DNA of 64,000 nt, from assembly GCF_032062135.1 (NCBI RefSeq), contig NC_092860.1, forward strand, positions 71,604,706 through 71,668,705, read 5' to 3'. The first letter of the stretch is position 1; every line of letters begins with the position of its first letter. The notes beneath the pieces were generated by a model, which searched no databases, had not been told where the DNA came from, and was given only the letters and a program-made list of their open reading frames with translations. The position numbers and the translations under genes are program-made. Source of the stretch: Pyxicephalus adspersus. Lineage: Eukaryota; Chordata; Amphibia; Anura; Pyxicephalidae. This document shows, one piece after another, positions 1 to 11,682 of this stretch.

Positions 1-83
1 TACTATGTATATACAGTGCTGTGTATATGACAGTACTATGTATATACAGTGCTGTGTATTTGACAGTACTATGTATATACAGT
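1..83. repeat. 33-bp tandem repeat, about 2.5 copies
   Basis: A 33-base unit beginning TACTATGTATATACAGTGCT is repeated 2.5 times with one substitution between the first two copies. The array probably continues to the left of the window. It is simple non-coding satellite-like sequence. Confidence 0.9.
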
Positions 84-2165
84 AGTGGTAGCACAGGGCT
101 TTTTGTGATCCTGGAAAAGCTGAAAAAGAGGTCCTGAAAAAGAGGTCCTCCAATCTCATTGGAATACAAAACCTGTGTGGTATGGTGAATATATAATATA
201 TAATGTGTCATTCCTTTATAGCTTTTATTGATTGTTTTGGGGGTGTAACACAAGCAGGATCTTCACATTCTCCCTTATGGTCCATGTTAAACCTTCCTAT
301 TTGTCCCTAACAAACATGATGACACTTGGAAGCTGGCCGCTCACTTTTCATATATCACACTTTATACATCTTGTTACTAAGCTACACAGTACTGTTTACA
401 CAATTATTATGTGCTGTGAAAAAGAAAAAGTTTTGTTGCCCATGGCAAGCCTCCAACTGTGCACATTTTATACACCGTCCTCTCACCTGTCCACCCTGTA
501 CACCATCAGATTTTAGGTGACATTCTACCAGTAAATCTACATGCAAACCTTTCATTTTGCATTTTCTGTTCTTGATTTGTATACCTTTGTATATCCCACA
601 AAGATAACTGTGGATTTTAATATTATTTAAGGATAACTGAAGCTCATAAATGTTGATCACCTATAATTCTGTGCTGTATTATTTTATATGTGTTTTGTGC
701 TTCACCTGTCAAAGCGGTCATTTATATTCTAGTGCCCAAGGTAAACTTTCTCATTTTTTTTTTTTTTGCTTGACCTTGAACAAAAGCTCTATTTCCCCTT
801 TGTATTTTATTAATGGTTGGGGGATATTCTCCACCCTGTGGAGATGGTAATTTATTCTGTTGTGTTGGTATTGCATCCAGCTGTTAAACAAATGAGCCTT
901 TACTTGTAGCCCAGTGGGTGGTATACAGTATTGTGCTTGGATTCACTCTCTATTTACTTTCCCCAGGGATGGACAAATAATAAAATGTATGCCTGTGTAT
1001 AGAATCATCATTTAAACTAGTCTGTGCAAAAGTAATAAAAAGGAGCCCAGCTGTTTAACTTAAATTTACACAGATATTCACTTAAATTTTACAAAGATAT
1101 CTCCCTATACCTTCTCTGTTCGTTTACTGTGCATGCAAAGCTGCATTTAGCTCTGTAATAAAAGAAGGCTGGAAAAGACGTGGGACAGAGGTCATGTTAG
1201 CAGCCTATCTCTGTGCATAATCTGCATGGACTCACATTATTGTGTGTGCTTGGAAGCTGCGTACTGACCTGTTTTCTAGGTGTACTAAAGCTTAAGTTTC
1301 CTAGAGTGGTGACTATAGTTTACAGATCAAAAACCATTTGTGAAGCAACATTTTACTTCTTATTCACCATGTCAATACCTGAGTGCAATTCCCTGGAGCA
1401 ACCAGTAAGATTTTACCTGATAACTTTGATCTGAAGATTTCTGATTGTCATTATGGCCTTCTGCTGCCTTTTGTAAGTTTGTCTGATTTTTGCCCTGGTT
1501 CATTGAACAAATAACAAAAAAAGTTTGATTTATTTAATTTATTATTCTTTCTGAATAAAACACTCAATATAAAATGTTACAGAGAAACATTAAAAGAATT
1601 CCATATTTAAAATACTTTTTATTTTTATGGATTGATTGCTGGTTTGTGTAGCTGCATTCATTGTGTTTTGCTCACTGAAACTGAGTAAATAGTGTGATGA
1701 GTTACACTGATACCCAACAGTTTTTATGGTCTGTTGTTAGAGTTCTTTTCTAAACACGTGTTTAGGTAACCTTGTGTTTTTAACAGGCAAAGGCAATGCA
1801 GATATGTCAAAAGCCAATGCAGATATGTCATTTTGGATGTGATGTTTACACAATGTGCTTCTTTACCCAAATGCTTTTATAGTCAATAGTGATTTGATTG
1901 CAAACCTGGCAAATTTCTCAAATGTTTTACATATTTGTCATTCTGTGTATTCATGACAGAACATAAGTTACACACCAGGCTAGGTTGCCGTGACTCAGGT
2001 CTGACTCAATGTCCCAGGGTTTTTTTTCTTTTGTATATTTGTGAACAATATACGTATATAATATACGTGTCTAACTACAATATTGCTGTAAAATATAGGC
2101 TGTGTCATTTTTTATTAGGGATAAAATGACTGTGTACGTTGTGAACATCATTGCATTTCACACAG
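84..2165. other. no gene seen; AT-rich non-coding stretch
   Basis: Only short chance reading frames occur here, with no recognisable domain and no convincing acceptor-exon-donor set. It probably belongs to an intron of the long ARHGEF18 form or to the upstream intergenic region. Confidence 0.5.
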
Positions 2166-2169
2166 ATGT

Positions 2170-2425
2170 TATGTAGGCAGTCCCCGGGTTACAAAAGACA
2201 TTCTTTAGGTTTGTTCTTTAATTGAATTTGTAAGTTATGATGAACGACTGCAATGGAAGTGAAGGGAGGAGAAAATGAACGACTGCAGTGGACTTTGTAA
2301 AGCGCTGCGTAATAGGTTGGTGCTGTATAAATATTGTGTAATAATAATAATGGAAGTGAAGGGAGGATAAGACGAATGACTGCAATGGAAGTGAAGAGAA
2401 TTTAGCGTGGTGTTGCTCGCTTGTT
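2170..2425. repeat. dispersed repeat with (AAT)n-tailed insertion
   Basis: The stretch opens with GGCAGTCCCCGGGTTAC, a start shared by a common vertebrate dispersed repeat. It then has three copies of a unit around 'gactgcaatggaagtgaag' (near 2,245, 2,280 and 2,380). Between them lies a segment ending in TGCTGTATAAATATTGTGTAATAATAATAA, the 3' tail type of amphibian SINE/LINE elements. It looks like one repeat inserted in another; the class is not assigned. Confidence 0.55.
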
Positions 2426-3319
2426 CTCCTGCCTCCCCTCTCCATGATTAATATTTTTACATAGAACAGAAGGGCGTTTTATGCACAGCGCTCGTTCATT
2501 CATCTTTCAGACGTTTATCGCTGAAAACGTTTGTGGAAGATCATTTCCAACGACAATAATCAAGCGTGTGTACGTAGCCCTAGAGATGTTTTGCACAGCA
2601 TAATCTAACCGGTCAGAAAATAAACATATTGTGATTCAAAACACTGCACAGCCCAGCTAGTGAAACACAATTTATCTTTGTGGCTTTTTGTGGGCAATTG
2701 ATCAACATTGTCATCTTGCTCTAAAATATTCTAGGAGCAGATGTAGCATAAATGTTATATAAGGAAGTGAGTGATCATCCTTACTCATGGAGGTATCACA
2801 ATCATAGCAGACCACATTTACATCACATCTTTTGGCAGGTAAAATGATAAATGTACAATCTTTGTACCTGTCAATTGTATGTGTACATTAAATCATACAC
2901 ATGCTATCTTCTTCATGGATCCTTCACTTTGACCCTTTTAAACACATTGGCAGTTCAATTGAATTTCAATTATGATCTAGGTGTTGGTTCAGTGATCTTT
3001 AAAAAAACATGTACATTACAGTAATGCATTTACCTGCAGTACACCTGAAATCCGTGGTTGGAATTTAATAGTTCTAAATCAGGAAGTAGTAATGACTGAG
3101 ATCTTTAGGCACTGTTGTAACAAGGTTTTAGCAGAAACCAAGTTTTCGTAATTGGTTACCACTTAGAGTCTGAGACTTCAGGAGCTAAACTCCAGGCAAT
3201 GTGTTTAGTTTTGTTGTTTTAAATAAGAGTTTGAATTGAAAATGTTTAAAATAAATTGTGACCTAAAGCTTTGTTTGTTGCAGCCAAATATGTGCTCTGT
3301 GCTGGCAGCAGATTAATCT

Positions 3320-3364
3320 CCCCCCCCCCCCCCCCCCCCCTCCCCCCCCCCCCCCCCCCCCCCC
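3320..3364. repeat. poly-C tract
   Basis: Roughly 44 nearly uninterrupted C residues with one T. The proline-rich reading frame over it is an artefact of the homopolymer. Confidence 0.95.
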
Positions 3365-3935
3365 ACCAAGCACAATTGTTCCTGCATTTCTCTATTTTGT
3401 TCAAGTCTGTTTATCAGACCATTTGTGCTATGTGTAGTGCTAATGGGAAGGCTATAATGAGAGTTATTAGTAAAATATCTGTTTCTGTGACTTCATATAG
3501 TTTTAAACAGGTTGGAGGTGACTCTAAAATCTTGCCTGCAATGAAATAGGCCACATACCACATGGTTAACCCCAGTTCCAACCATTATTCTTCTAGAAGA
3601 GGTCAGGAGGAGGTATTAACATGAACACATGAGCCTTTGCTGAATGCTGTAGTAAGTGGGTGTAGTAATCATTCATTTGCCACATGTTGCCGGAGTCATG
3701 GGGCATTGTGCCTTTTTTCAAAATGCTTTGAACCACTTTTAACTACTTGTGGGGCCAGTCCCTTTCAAGGCTATGAAAGCAGTTCAGCTGAGATGCTGCT
3801 TGAAACTGCAATTTACCTGCCTTTAGCCGCCTGCAAATGAAAATTTTAATTGCTCCTAATCAATTTAGTAATGCCTAGGGCTTTGGGGCAGTTGTAAACA
3901 AATGTAAACCTACCAATCACAAAACCTATTTTTGC

Positions 3936-3938
<3 letters not shown>

Positions 3939-4011
<73 letters not shown>
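3939..4011. repeat. (TA)n followed by poly-T
   Basis: About 44 bases of TA dinucleotide run straight into about 28 T residues. This microsatellite lies just left of the fold-back element. Confidence 0.95.
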
Positions 4012-4012
<1 letters not shown>

Positions 4013-4132
4013 GGGGTGCTGGGAAGTTCCTGGCTTTGCCCCCTTCCAGATTAAATGGAAAAACGTGTGGGGGCAAATGACAGCCTAATATCTTAGTATG
4101 TAACTGTGCAAATATCAGCTCTTTGTGATTCC

Positions 4133-4402
4133 TAAAACTGTTTTTTTCTTTTAGTGACAAGCTGTGATGGCAGAGGCACAAGCAAGTTTCACATCGTTTG
4201 AGGTACAGGCCGTTATGAAGTTTTTTTTGACAGTGCTAAAGGAAGGACACTTCCCTAGTGTTTGTGACATCTTAGTGTGCATGTCCCTTGCTGACTTTCC
4301 CTGGAGAAACAAAAACTTCATGACGGCCCATAATCCCAACGATGTGAAACTTGCTTGTGCCTTTGCCATCACAGCTTCTCACTAAAAGAAAAAACAGTTT
4401 TA
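4133..4402. mobile_element. 270-bp fold-back (palindromic) element
   Basis: The two halves are imperfect reverse complements along their whole length. The left end reads TAAAACTGTTTTTTTCTTTTAG and the right end CTAAAAGAAAAAACAGTTTTA when written in sense direction. Because of this symmetry both strands encode almost the same 73-residue open frame (MMA[K/E]AQASFTS...), which is a by-product of the palindrome. It is a hairpin-type MITE or fold-back transposon; transcribed, it would make a long stem-loop. Its superfamily and target duplication are not clear. A (GT)n(AT)n microsatellite lies immediately to the right. Confidence 0.8.
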
Positions 4403-4403
4403 A

Positions 4404-4404
<1 letters not shown>

Positions 4405-4458
<54 letters not shown>
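4405..4458. repeat. (GT)n(AT)n microsatellite
   Basis: About 10 GT units are followed by about 17 AT units, adjoining the fold-back element. Confidence 0.95.
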
Positions 4459-4461
<3 letters not shown>

Positions 4462-4849
4462 ATGTATGTGAATGAAAGCTGCTAAAAAATAAAAGCTGAT
4501 TTCTCTCTATTGGCTTTAATTGTAAATTAGTCTTAAAAAACACATTTTATGAAAATCGATTGTTGTGTTATTTTGAATGGATTTGTAAACAACCATCACA
4601 ATATGATGATAAGGTCCCATGATATGTTGGAAAAGTGTTAATGGAACAATCTGAATCCTGGTTCATCTTTTATAAATAATAAATGACACACATTTGTACC
4701 TCTAGCGTTTTAGCTATTTAAAAAAAAAAAAAAATAAATCTGACTAGATAGATTAGCTTAATCGCCTACCCCCCCCTCCCAGCCACCACGTATACTCTGC
4801 ACACCAGGAGCCCCTCTACAGGAGCAGCCATCATGGAGATTCCCTAACT

Positions 4850-5045
4850 TTGCATTCTAGCCATCACATTTGGACCTTTCAAAGTTGCTCAATGTGATGC
4901 TTCCCCATTTTTCTAGCTTTCAACACATCAACAGGACTGACTGTTTATTTGCTGCCTGATATATCCCACCCCATGATGAGTGCCTCTAAAATATGTTTAC
5001 TTTACCTGTCAGTGGTTTAAATGTTTTGGCTAATCAGTGTGTGTT
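4850..5045 (-). mobile_element. Tc1/mariner-like transposon fragment
   Basis: The reverse strand carries the start of a Tc1-type transposase. The text around 4,860-4,935 corresponds to the N-terminal codons of such genes, but is decayed by indels. The segment ends with CCTGTCAGTGGTTTAAATGTTTTGGC, the terminal repeat type seen on Tc1-like elements of frogs and fish. Only this end is present, so it is a dead fragment. A second, internally deleted copy of the same family lies near 48.1-48.6 kb. Confidence 0.65.
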
Positions 5046-6495
5046 TATATTCACTCCCTTTGTAATAAAAACACTACACCCTAATGCCACAAACCTCAAT
5101 TAATTACAAGTAATTGTATCCAGCTCTATTTTTTTCTCAGAATATAAAGTCTGTATTGCAGTTGTTTAGTATGTTTAATTTTTATGCCAATGGAAATATA
5201 TATTCTTTAACCTCCAACTTAATTAAATAAACCTTAGAATTTGTATACCCTCGAAGCGTCTTGTGTTCTGGTCAAGGACTCTGCAAATCTGATAATTGTT
5301 CATATAAAAATTAGATCATTTAATAATGAAAGGCATTGCAACTTTACCTTAGATGTCTTTTTAGGTATTGGACAGGTTCCTTAAAATTTTAGTGTGCAAG
5401 GCAGGACTCTCTCCATATTTGCTGTAATGCAGTAACTGATCATATGTCCAATTTCTGGTGGGTAGTGTAGTAATAGTAGTGTTTACTAAAAGCTGCCATA
5501 TGTATTGCTTCAGGCTTTTAAAGCTAGCCAGCCTCAAAGCCTTCTGTCGAAATAAAAAGGCAATATCTTGTTTCCATGCGCAGCAATCACTGGTTCCTCC
5601 ATTTGAGAATAAAGCATACTGAAGGATACTTTCTTTTGTAGTAACATGTAGCCAGAAGAGAGGGATGAACCAGTGAGAGTTGCAGAAAACCAAGAACATC
5701 TGAATTCCATATTCCAATTGGTTTGAGGGTCAATAAGTAATGAAAAAGTAGTATTAGGTAGTGCAGTCATCATCATCAGCGGTATTTAGCTTCATTCTCA
5801 GAACAAATGCATTTACTTAGATAATTGTTTGCAGGTATGCAATGTAATGTACAGCAGTGGTCACATTTTATTATTCGTTCTTTAATTTAGAATGTCTAAT
5901 ATTCTGCGTGAACTGAGTGATGTAGGTGGCAAAGTCTGCAAGAATAAAATAATATGACTGATTACCACAAATAACAGAATCAAGCGAAATACAGGATATT
6001 AAACATATGCATGAAATCTCTGTTTAAAGAATCCATACAGCCTAGGATGGATCAAAAAATATTTCTTTGGAATGGTTTCTGAACACTACGAAACTGTAAC
6101 TGTATGACTTAGCCTGCATTTTGCAGAGCAAGTTAATTACTGCATACTTTGCATTCCTGAGCCCAGCCCGGTTTTGGTTTCTCTTTATTTATGGTTGCAC
6201 ACCCTTGTACAAGATTAATATTTTATACTCTTTACTCTGTTGTGGATATTTTTCATTAATAAATTAGCCTTGGTAATTTTGGAAAATATAAACACTTAAA
6301 GTTGTAATAGAGAACTAATGAAAATTGCATTGCCTAATCCCGCTGGTGCGATGCAATATTATTATAATTTAGGATATTTAAAGGATATATTGAGGTAAGA
6401 GGATAAATGGTGAGCCCGCTGTGGATGTAGATGTTCATACTGTTAGCATGCAGGTGTAAAAATGTTCTGTTCAAAAATCTGTTCAAATGTTATGA
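5046..6495. other. no gene seen
   Basis: AT-rich non-coding sequence. Reading frames on the minus strand (about 5,361-5,776) overlap one another in different frames and match nothing I recognise. Confidence 0.45.
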
Positions 6496-6499
6496 AGAC

Positions 6500-8398
6500 T
6501 CTGCTTTATATTCATACATTTTTTAAATATAATAATAGCAAAAAGATCAGATCTGAGCATTTAGGCCCCTTAAAGGATGTCGCTTGGTTGGTAACTGGGG
6601 ATAAAGACAAAGCACGCTTTTTTTTTTTTGAAAATGGCAGAGCTCAAGTCCAAATTCATAATAGCAATGTCACTGCCTTAAATGAGTCACAATGGCTCAG
6701 AATTGATATGACTGAGAAACAGCTGGGAAAAAATAAAGTTGACAAAGCACCACAACCTGAATGATTACATCCACGTGTCCTCAAAGGGATGAGCTCGGTT
6801 ATTTCAAAGCCATTATTTCTAATTTTTAGAGACTCTTTAGTCACTGGTAAGGTACCGATGGATTGGCGTAAGGCAAATGTGGTTCCTATCTTCAAAAAGG
6901 GAGCAAAGTCATTACCAGGTAACTACAGACCCGTTAGTTAAAGGTCCTAGAGAGTATGATAAAGAACCACATAGAGAAGTTTCTGCTAGAAAATAATATT
7001 ATAAGTGATAGTCAGCATGGCTTCAAAAAAGACAGAATTTGTCAAACAAATTTAATGTCTTTTTATGAGGAAGTAAGTTAATAGGTAGACAGTGGAATAT
7101 CAGTTGATATGGTGTACTTGGACTTTGCTAAAGCATTTGACACTGTACCCCACAGACGGTTAATACGCAAGTTAGGTGTTAGTAGGTTTAGAAAAGTCAG
7201 TGGATAGAGAAGTGGCTTAAAGACCGCATCCAAACAGTTGTAATTAATGATTCATACTCTGAATGGTCCAAGGTTATTAGTGGTGTACCCCAGAGTTCAG
7301 TGTTGGGACCTTTACTGTTTAACATCTTCATAAATGATTTAGAGTTTGGGATTAAAAGTACCATTTCTGTATTTGTAGATGACACCAAACTATGTAATGG
7401 AATTAAGTCTATACAAGATGTCCATAATCTACAAGCAGACCTGGATGTACTGTTTGATTGGCAGCCAAGTGGCAAATGACATTAAATATAGATAAATGTA
7501 AAATTATGCACTTGGGAGCTAACAACATGCATGCTTCATACTGTCTAGGGGGAATCAGAAATGGAAAAGGATCTGGGGGTTCTGGTAGATCATAGACTTA
7601 ATAACAGCATGCAATGCCAAGCTGCAATATCTAAGCAAAGCACTTTCTTGTATTAAGAGGAATAGACTGCAGAGATGGAGACATAATCCTGCCCCTGTAC
7701 AAAGCATTGGTCAGACCACATCTGGAATATGCAGTCCAGTTTTGGGCACCAGTTCACAAAAAGGACATTGTGGAATTGGAGAGAGTGGAGAGAAGGGTAA
7801 CTAAATTAATAAAAGGAATAGAGGAGCTCAGCTATGAGGAGAGATTAGTTGAACTGAATCTATTCTCCCTTGAGAAGAGACATTTAAGGGGGGTATATGA
7901 TCACCCTGTATAAATATATAAATGTTCCATATAGAGAACTCTGTTCCCCATTTTTCACGTTGAGATCATTACAAAGAACAAGAGGGCTCTCTGCGTCTGG
8001 AGGAAAAGAAGTTTAAGCTCCTGATAAGGAAGGAATTCTTCACTGTACGATCTGTGAAAATGTGGAATCAGGTCCCTCAGGAAGTACTTTCAGCAACTAC
8101 TTTAAGAAAAAGCTGGATGCCTTTCTAGAAGCGCAGAATATAACTGGGTATTAAGGCGTTAAAGTAAAGATACAGAAAATTAACAGTGACTATTGAGCCA
8201 GGGAACATCCAATTGCCTTATGGAATCAGAATGGAATTTTTTCCCCTGTTGAAGCAAATTGTACCAGGGTTTTTTGCCTTCCTCTGGACCAACTATGTCT
8301 TATAGGGTTTTTTATCTGGGATATGTTTTTTTCCCTAGTGGTTGAACTTGATGGGCTTATGTCTTTTTTCAACCTAACTAACTATGTAACATTCACCT
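6500..8398 (+). mobile_element. CR1/L2/Rex1-type LINE copy, 5'-truncated
   Basis: The sequence encodes broken pieces of a non-LTR reverse transcriptase: a linker before RT (KIRSEHLGPL), an RT block with LDFAKAFDTVPHRRL near 7,110-7,170, SGVPQSSVLGPLLFNIFIND near 7,280-7,340, the catalytic-box remnant FVDDTKL near 7,370 (A of ADD replaced by V), and the C-terminal [14 protein letters not shown] near 7,710. Frames shift repeatedly, so it is inactive. The 3' end carries the family tail TTTTTTCAACCTAACTAACT and then ATGTAAC. Two other copies occur in this window, on the minus strand at 40.26-42.42 kb and on the plus strand at 58.85-60.28 kb. Confidence 0.85.
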
Positions 8399-8680
8399 AC
8401 TTTTCAAGAGTAAAAAACAAAACAGTAATTTCAAAGTCCAGTCCAAAATTAAACATGGCAGATTCAGAACACAAAATTAAACATGGCAGATCAATGCTTT
8501 AATGCCGTTTATAGAAGCTATGTGTGATATTTGTCTTCATATCTTTTAAAAAAGCTTGTCTATTGGCACATTTTGTTTACTTAACTTAAAGTTTTTCTTT
8601 AAAAGTGGATGTCCTCTGTTGACTGTATGCTGACTTTTAACTTGTTATTTAAGGTAAGGGTTTATAATTTTGTCTTTTAG

Positions 8681-8948
8681 TAAAAACTTCCTTCATTTGG
8701 TAAGAGAGAGTATTTGTACAGCCACTGAAAATGTGGACTTTGTTTTGCAAATAATTAGGTCTTCAACAAGTGACAGAGGAAAAGACAGGTCAACCAGCAG
8801 GTTCCAATTTTATGTGGATCAATATGTCTCCACCATACTAGGGATCAATGGTCAAAGCAGCAGGGACTTCAGGAAAACATTAGCAGAACGACATTCTGCA
8901 CCCCAGTGGATGCTAGCACAGAGATTTGAAAAGCTTAGCTGCTGGTAG
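8681..8948 (+). other. unassigned open frame after a good splice acceptor
   Basis: A polypyrimidine-rich acceptor (TTTTGTCTTTTAG) precedes 89 open codons ending in TAG. The translation contains DFVLQIIRSS, RFQFYVDQYV and RKTLAERHSAPQWML, which looks protein-like in composition but matches no family I can name. There is no good in-phase donor to the next ARHGEF18 exon at 10,041. It could be the last exon of an unidentified upstream gene, a skipped cassette exon, or a decayed coding fragment. Confidence 0.25.
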
Positions 8949-8959
8949 CGTTTTCTGTC

Positions 8960-10040
8960 TTGTCTGCATATCTCCCCTAAAAGAGACTTACGCTATTGCT
9001 TCCTTTAATGTACAAAAAACTGGTCTGTTAAGGTGAAGTGTATATTGTATTGTTTATGGTTGCTCAGGAAATACAATGCAATCTTTTGGAATCTCTAATG
9101 ATTACTATCATTTGTCAAAACATGGGTGTGATAAATCTATTTGCATTTGATACTGGTATTTTAGGCCTACATGGTTCCCTTAGCAGGTTACTTTAGATTT
9201 CTTCTTCTACCTACTCCTATGAATTCTAATGCTTTTTCAGACCATTTAGAAGTAATTCTGTGTTATTTCCTTCCTTGAGGCCTTCTGTCTTACAGTTTCT
9301 TACAGTTACAGGTGGAGTTTCCAGGTGGTAATTGCATAACTTTCACATTGTTAGACTTATGCCCCCCCCCCATCTTCTTGCTGCAGGATTAGCACATACT
9401 CTCCTTTCTGCAAGACTAGTAAAAAGAGTTGCTGGGCACTTCTGAGTATGGGTCAACATATAGTCCTGTCTTCCATGTAACAGCTCTAGGTGCCTTTTGA
9501 TTGGCTTACTGCTGTTTAAAGAGATGGAAGGAAAGGAGGTCCCAATGTCAAGTAGCAAGGCAAGGGGAGTATTTACTCCTGGAGGAAATATGGGGGTAGG
9601 TAAAGAACTCTTTTACTATTCTGCTTCAACATCTCCAGCCCAGCTTATATTTGTGCTGTAGAGTTGAAAATGAAAAAAGGATTTTCAGTGGTTGCTATGG
9701 GTGGCAAGAAATGGTATTGTTGGTATATTCTACACTTTCCACTCAAAATCCACTTCATCAGAACATATAGCATTTTTAGACAGTAATCGTATTTTATTCT
9801 CAAAGAAAAATAGAATTTCTTGCATGTCTTTGGTACTTGAGTAAAGTGTTGAGTTTTGGATTTGACATATTTTTCCTTTGCTGCACACTTCTGATTGGTC
9901 ACCGCATTGCACGTTTACATGCTTACATGAGTGTTATTTTTTAATGCTAAAATCACACATGTCAACCTATTTTTCTTTATTTAAAAATCATGTTTATTAC
10001 ATTAATGCAGTGGAAAATAATTTGTTAATGTTTATTTCAG
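8960..10040. other. no gene seen; intron-like
   Basis: No repeat family or coding exon recognised. I looked here for the first half of the C1 domain (H-x12-C-x2-C) that should precede the exon at 10,041 and did not find it. Confidence 0.4.
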
Positions 10041-10108
10041 ACTGTGCTGTAAATGTTCATAAAAACTGCAAGACATTGCTTCCTGAATGCACCAGTAGCA
10101 AGTCCAAG
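10041..10108 (+). CDS. arhgef18: ARHGEF18 long-isoform exon: second half of C1 domain
   Basis: This 68-nt exon lies between acceptor GTTTATTTCAG and donor AAG|GTAAAA. It starts after the first base of a codon and ends on a codon boundary. It encodes CAVNVHKNCKTLLPEC, the C-x4-H-x2-C-x6-C half of a C1 (phorbol-ester-type) zinc-binding domain as in the related RhoGEFs ARHGEF2 and AKAP13. The missing first half must come from an upstream exon not seen in this window. The C1 domain would be present only in the long isoform. Assignment to ARHGEF18 rests on phase-compatible joining to the next two exons. Confidence 0.85.
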
Positions 10109-10989
10109 GTAAAACAGTTTCTGTATCTTCTCATTTTCTGCTTTCTGTATTCATATTTTGTATATGTAAGTTAGATGTATCTTTAACAAATCTGCTGTAG
10201 GCACTCTCAGTCAGGTCCAAAAGATGGAAAAGTCTTTAATAGAATAATACACTTTGAGATCACTGGATTATTTGACTTTGCATCATCCTGTGCTGTTGCT
10301 CACCACCCAGAAATAATGCTGGAAATTATGTTTGTTTTAGCTGAATGTGGTGTTATAATAGTCATATGATTACCTCCTTTTAGGAAAATTACTCTCATTT
10401 TTGTATTATACAGTCGTCATTGCAATAGATTACTAAACCTGAACTTCAAAAATGACTGATATTTTTTTCTTTATGTACAGTTATTTTTCTTTTTTTCCTA
10501 TTTATCGAAAATCAGTAAACATTAAAAAGAAAAAACAATAACTAAAGAATTAGAAATACACACACACCCACCTATTTACCTGAGAAAACGGTGTATGAAA
10601 ATACATACTGTAAATACAAAAATACTGTTTAAACACAGTATAATTGGTAGGTAAGCCCATCAGGTCATGTAATGTTCCAACAATCTCATGCAAGACCTAA
10701 TAAGGTCACTAAAAATTAACATAATGTTGGAAAGAAAGCCCTGTGAGGTTGAATACAGGATGCCAGGGTTTAAGGCATTCTGTTACCAGTATGAGGTGAC
10801 TTTTTTTACTTTTGTCCCTCGTAGATGAGTGGAAAAGTTTCTTACTGTGTTCATGTGAGTTATTTAGGGAAATGACATGACCAGTAAAAGTAATAAAAAG
10901 CTTCTAAGATAAAGAGGTTTAACAGGTAATAAAAATAGACAAACGTTCATTAAAAACCATTACACACCATTTTTTTTTTGTTTATTTAG

Positions 10990-11047
10990 AGAGACGGTTC
11001 TTACAGGCCTTCAGCATCTTCCCACATATCTTCATTTTATCAGCAAG
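10990..11047 (+). CDS. arhgef18: ARHGEF18 long-isoform exon: post-C1 linker
   Basis: This 58-nt exon has acceptor TTTGTTTATTTAG and donor CAAG|GTACAG. It begins in phase 0, matching the end of the C1 exon, and ends one base into a codon. It encodes RDGSYRPSASSHISSFYQQ, comparable with the short Arg/Pro/Ser-rich stretch that follows the C1 domain in ARHGEF2. Its final G joins CC of the acceptor at 19,874 to make an Ala codon, giving QQ-A-SLKDHPR. The intron after it, about 8.8 kb, holds a large L1. Confidence 0.85.
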
Positions 11048-11559
11048 GTACAGTATTTGTTTTCTGTTGTTTTAGTGGTACAGTAGATTTGTATGCTTCA
11101 AAATTATATAGGTAACATTTATTCTACATTTCCCTTACACGAGGGGAATTTTTTGAATGCAAACGTAGTGCAAAATTTTCTTGGAAAATTTTACATCTCA
11201 CTTGCATACTCCTATCTTCTCTTAGCAGTAAAACCCAGATTGTTTTATTCTTTATTTCTTGAAATGCTGTCCTTCTCTTTGGTCCTTTTACTACCAACTA
11301 TAAGGGAAAAGAAAGCTGAACTTCAGAATTGTTTTTTTTTTTTCCACTTTTTTTTTTCCACTATCCCCCACCTCCTCAAGCACAGTCATTTTATTTGAAC
11401 CAAAAAATCAGTGATGAAAAATCTTCATAAATACTGCATGTGATATAACTCCCTGGCTTTAAATCACCTTGGGAAAGGGAGGAGGCAGATTTGTAAAAGT
11501 GGGTTTTAAAAAATGCGTGTAATATAAACATGTTTGTGAGGAAAGTACATATTGAAGTC

Positions 11560-11574
11560 AAACAAACAGGTCAG
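11560..11574 (+). repeat. left target-site duplication of the L1
   Basis: AAACAAACAGGTCAG here matches AAACAAACAGATCAG at 18,689-18,703 with one mismatch, bracketing the L1. Confidence 0.8.
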
Positions 11575-11682
11575 GGGGCGTGACTACGGGATGGTGGCGT
11601 GGGGAAGCATTCTCCTGAGCGCCCGCCGCCTGCTTCTTCCTGTCTGGCAGCCTCCGCCACTGATCTCCTCCCCCGCAAACCG

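Noticed and set aside
2041..2070. Near-palindromic ATACGTATATAATATACGT as a regulatory site
   Set aside because: AT-rich low complexity; such palindromes arise by chance here.
3271..3549. Proline-rich frame over the C tract
   Set aside because: It is created by the homopolymer and lacks any conserved sequence or splice context.
4151..4385. Two 73-residue frames as overlapping genes
   Set aside because: Both arise from the palindrome of the fold-back element.
8681..8699. 19-nt micro-exon between TTTTAG and GTAAGA
   Set aside because: The splice signals look good, but 19 nt would not match the phase of the next exon and the open frame continues through the donor.
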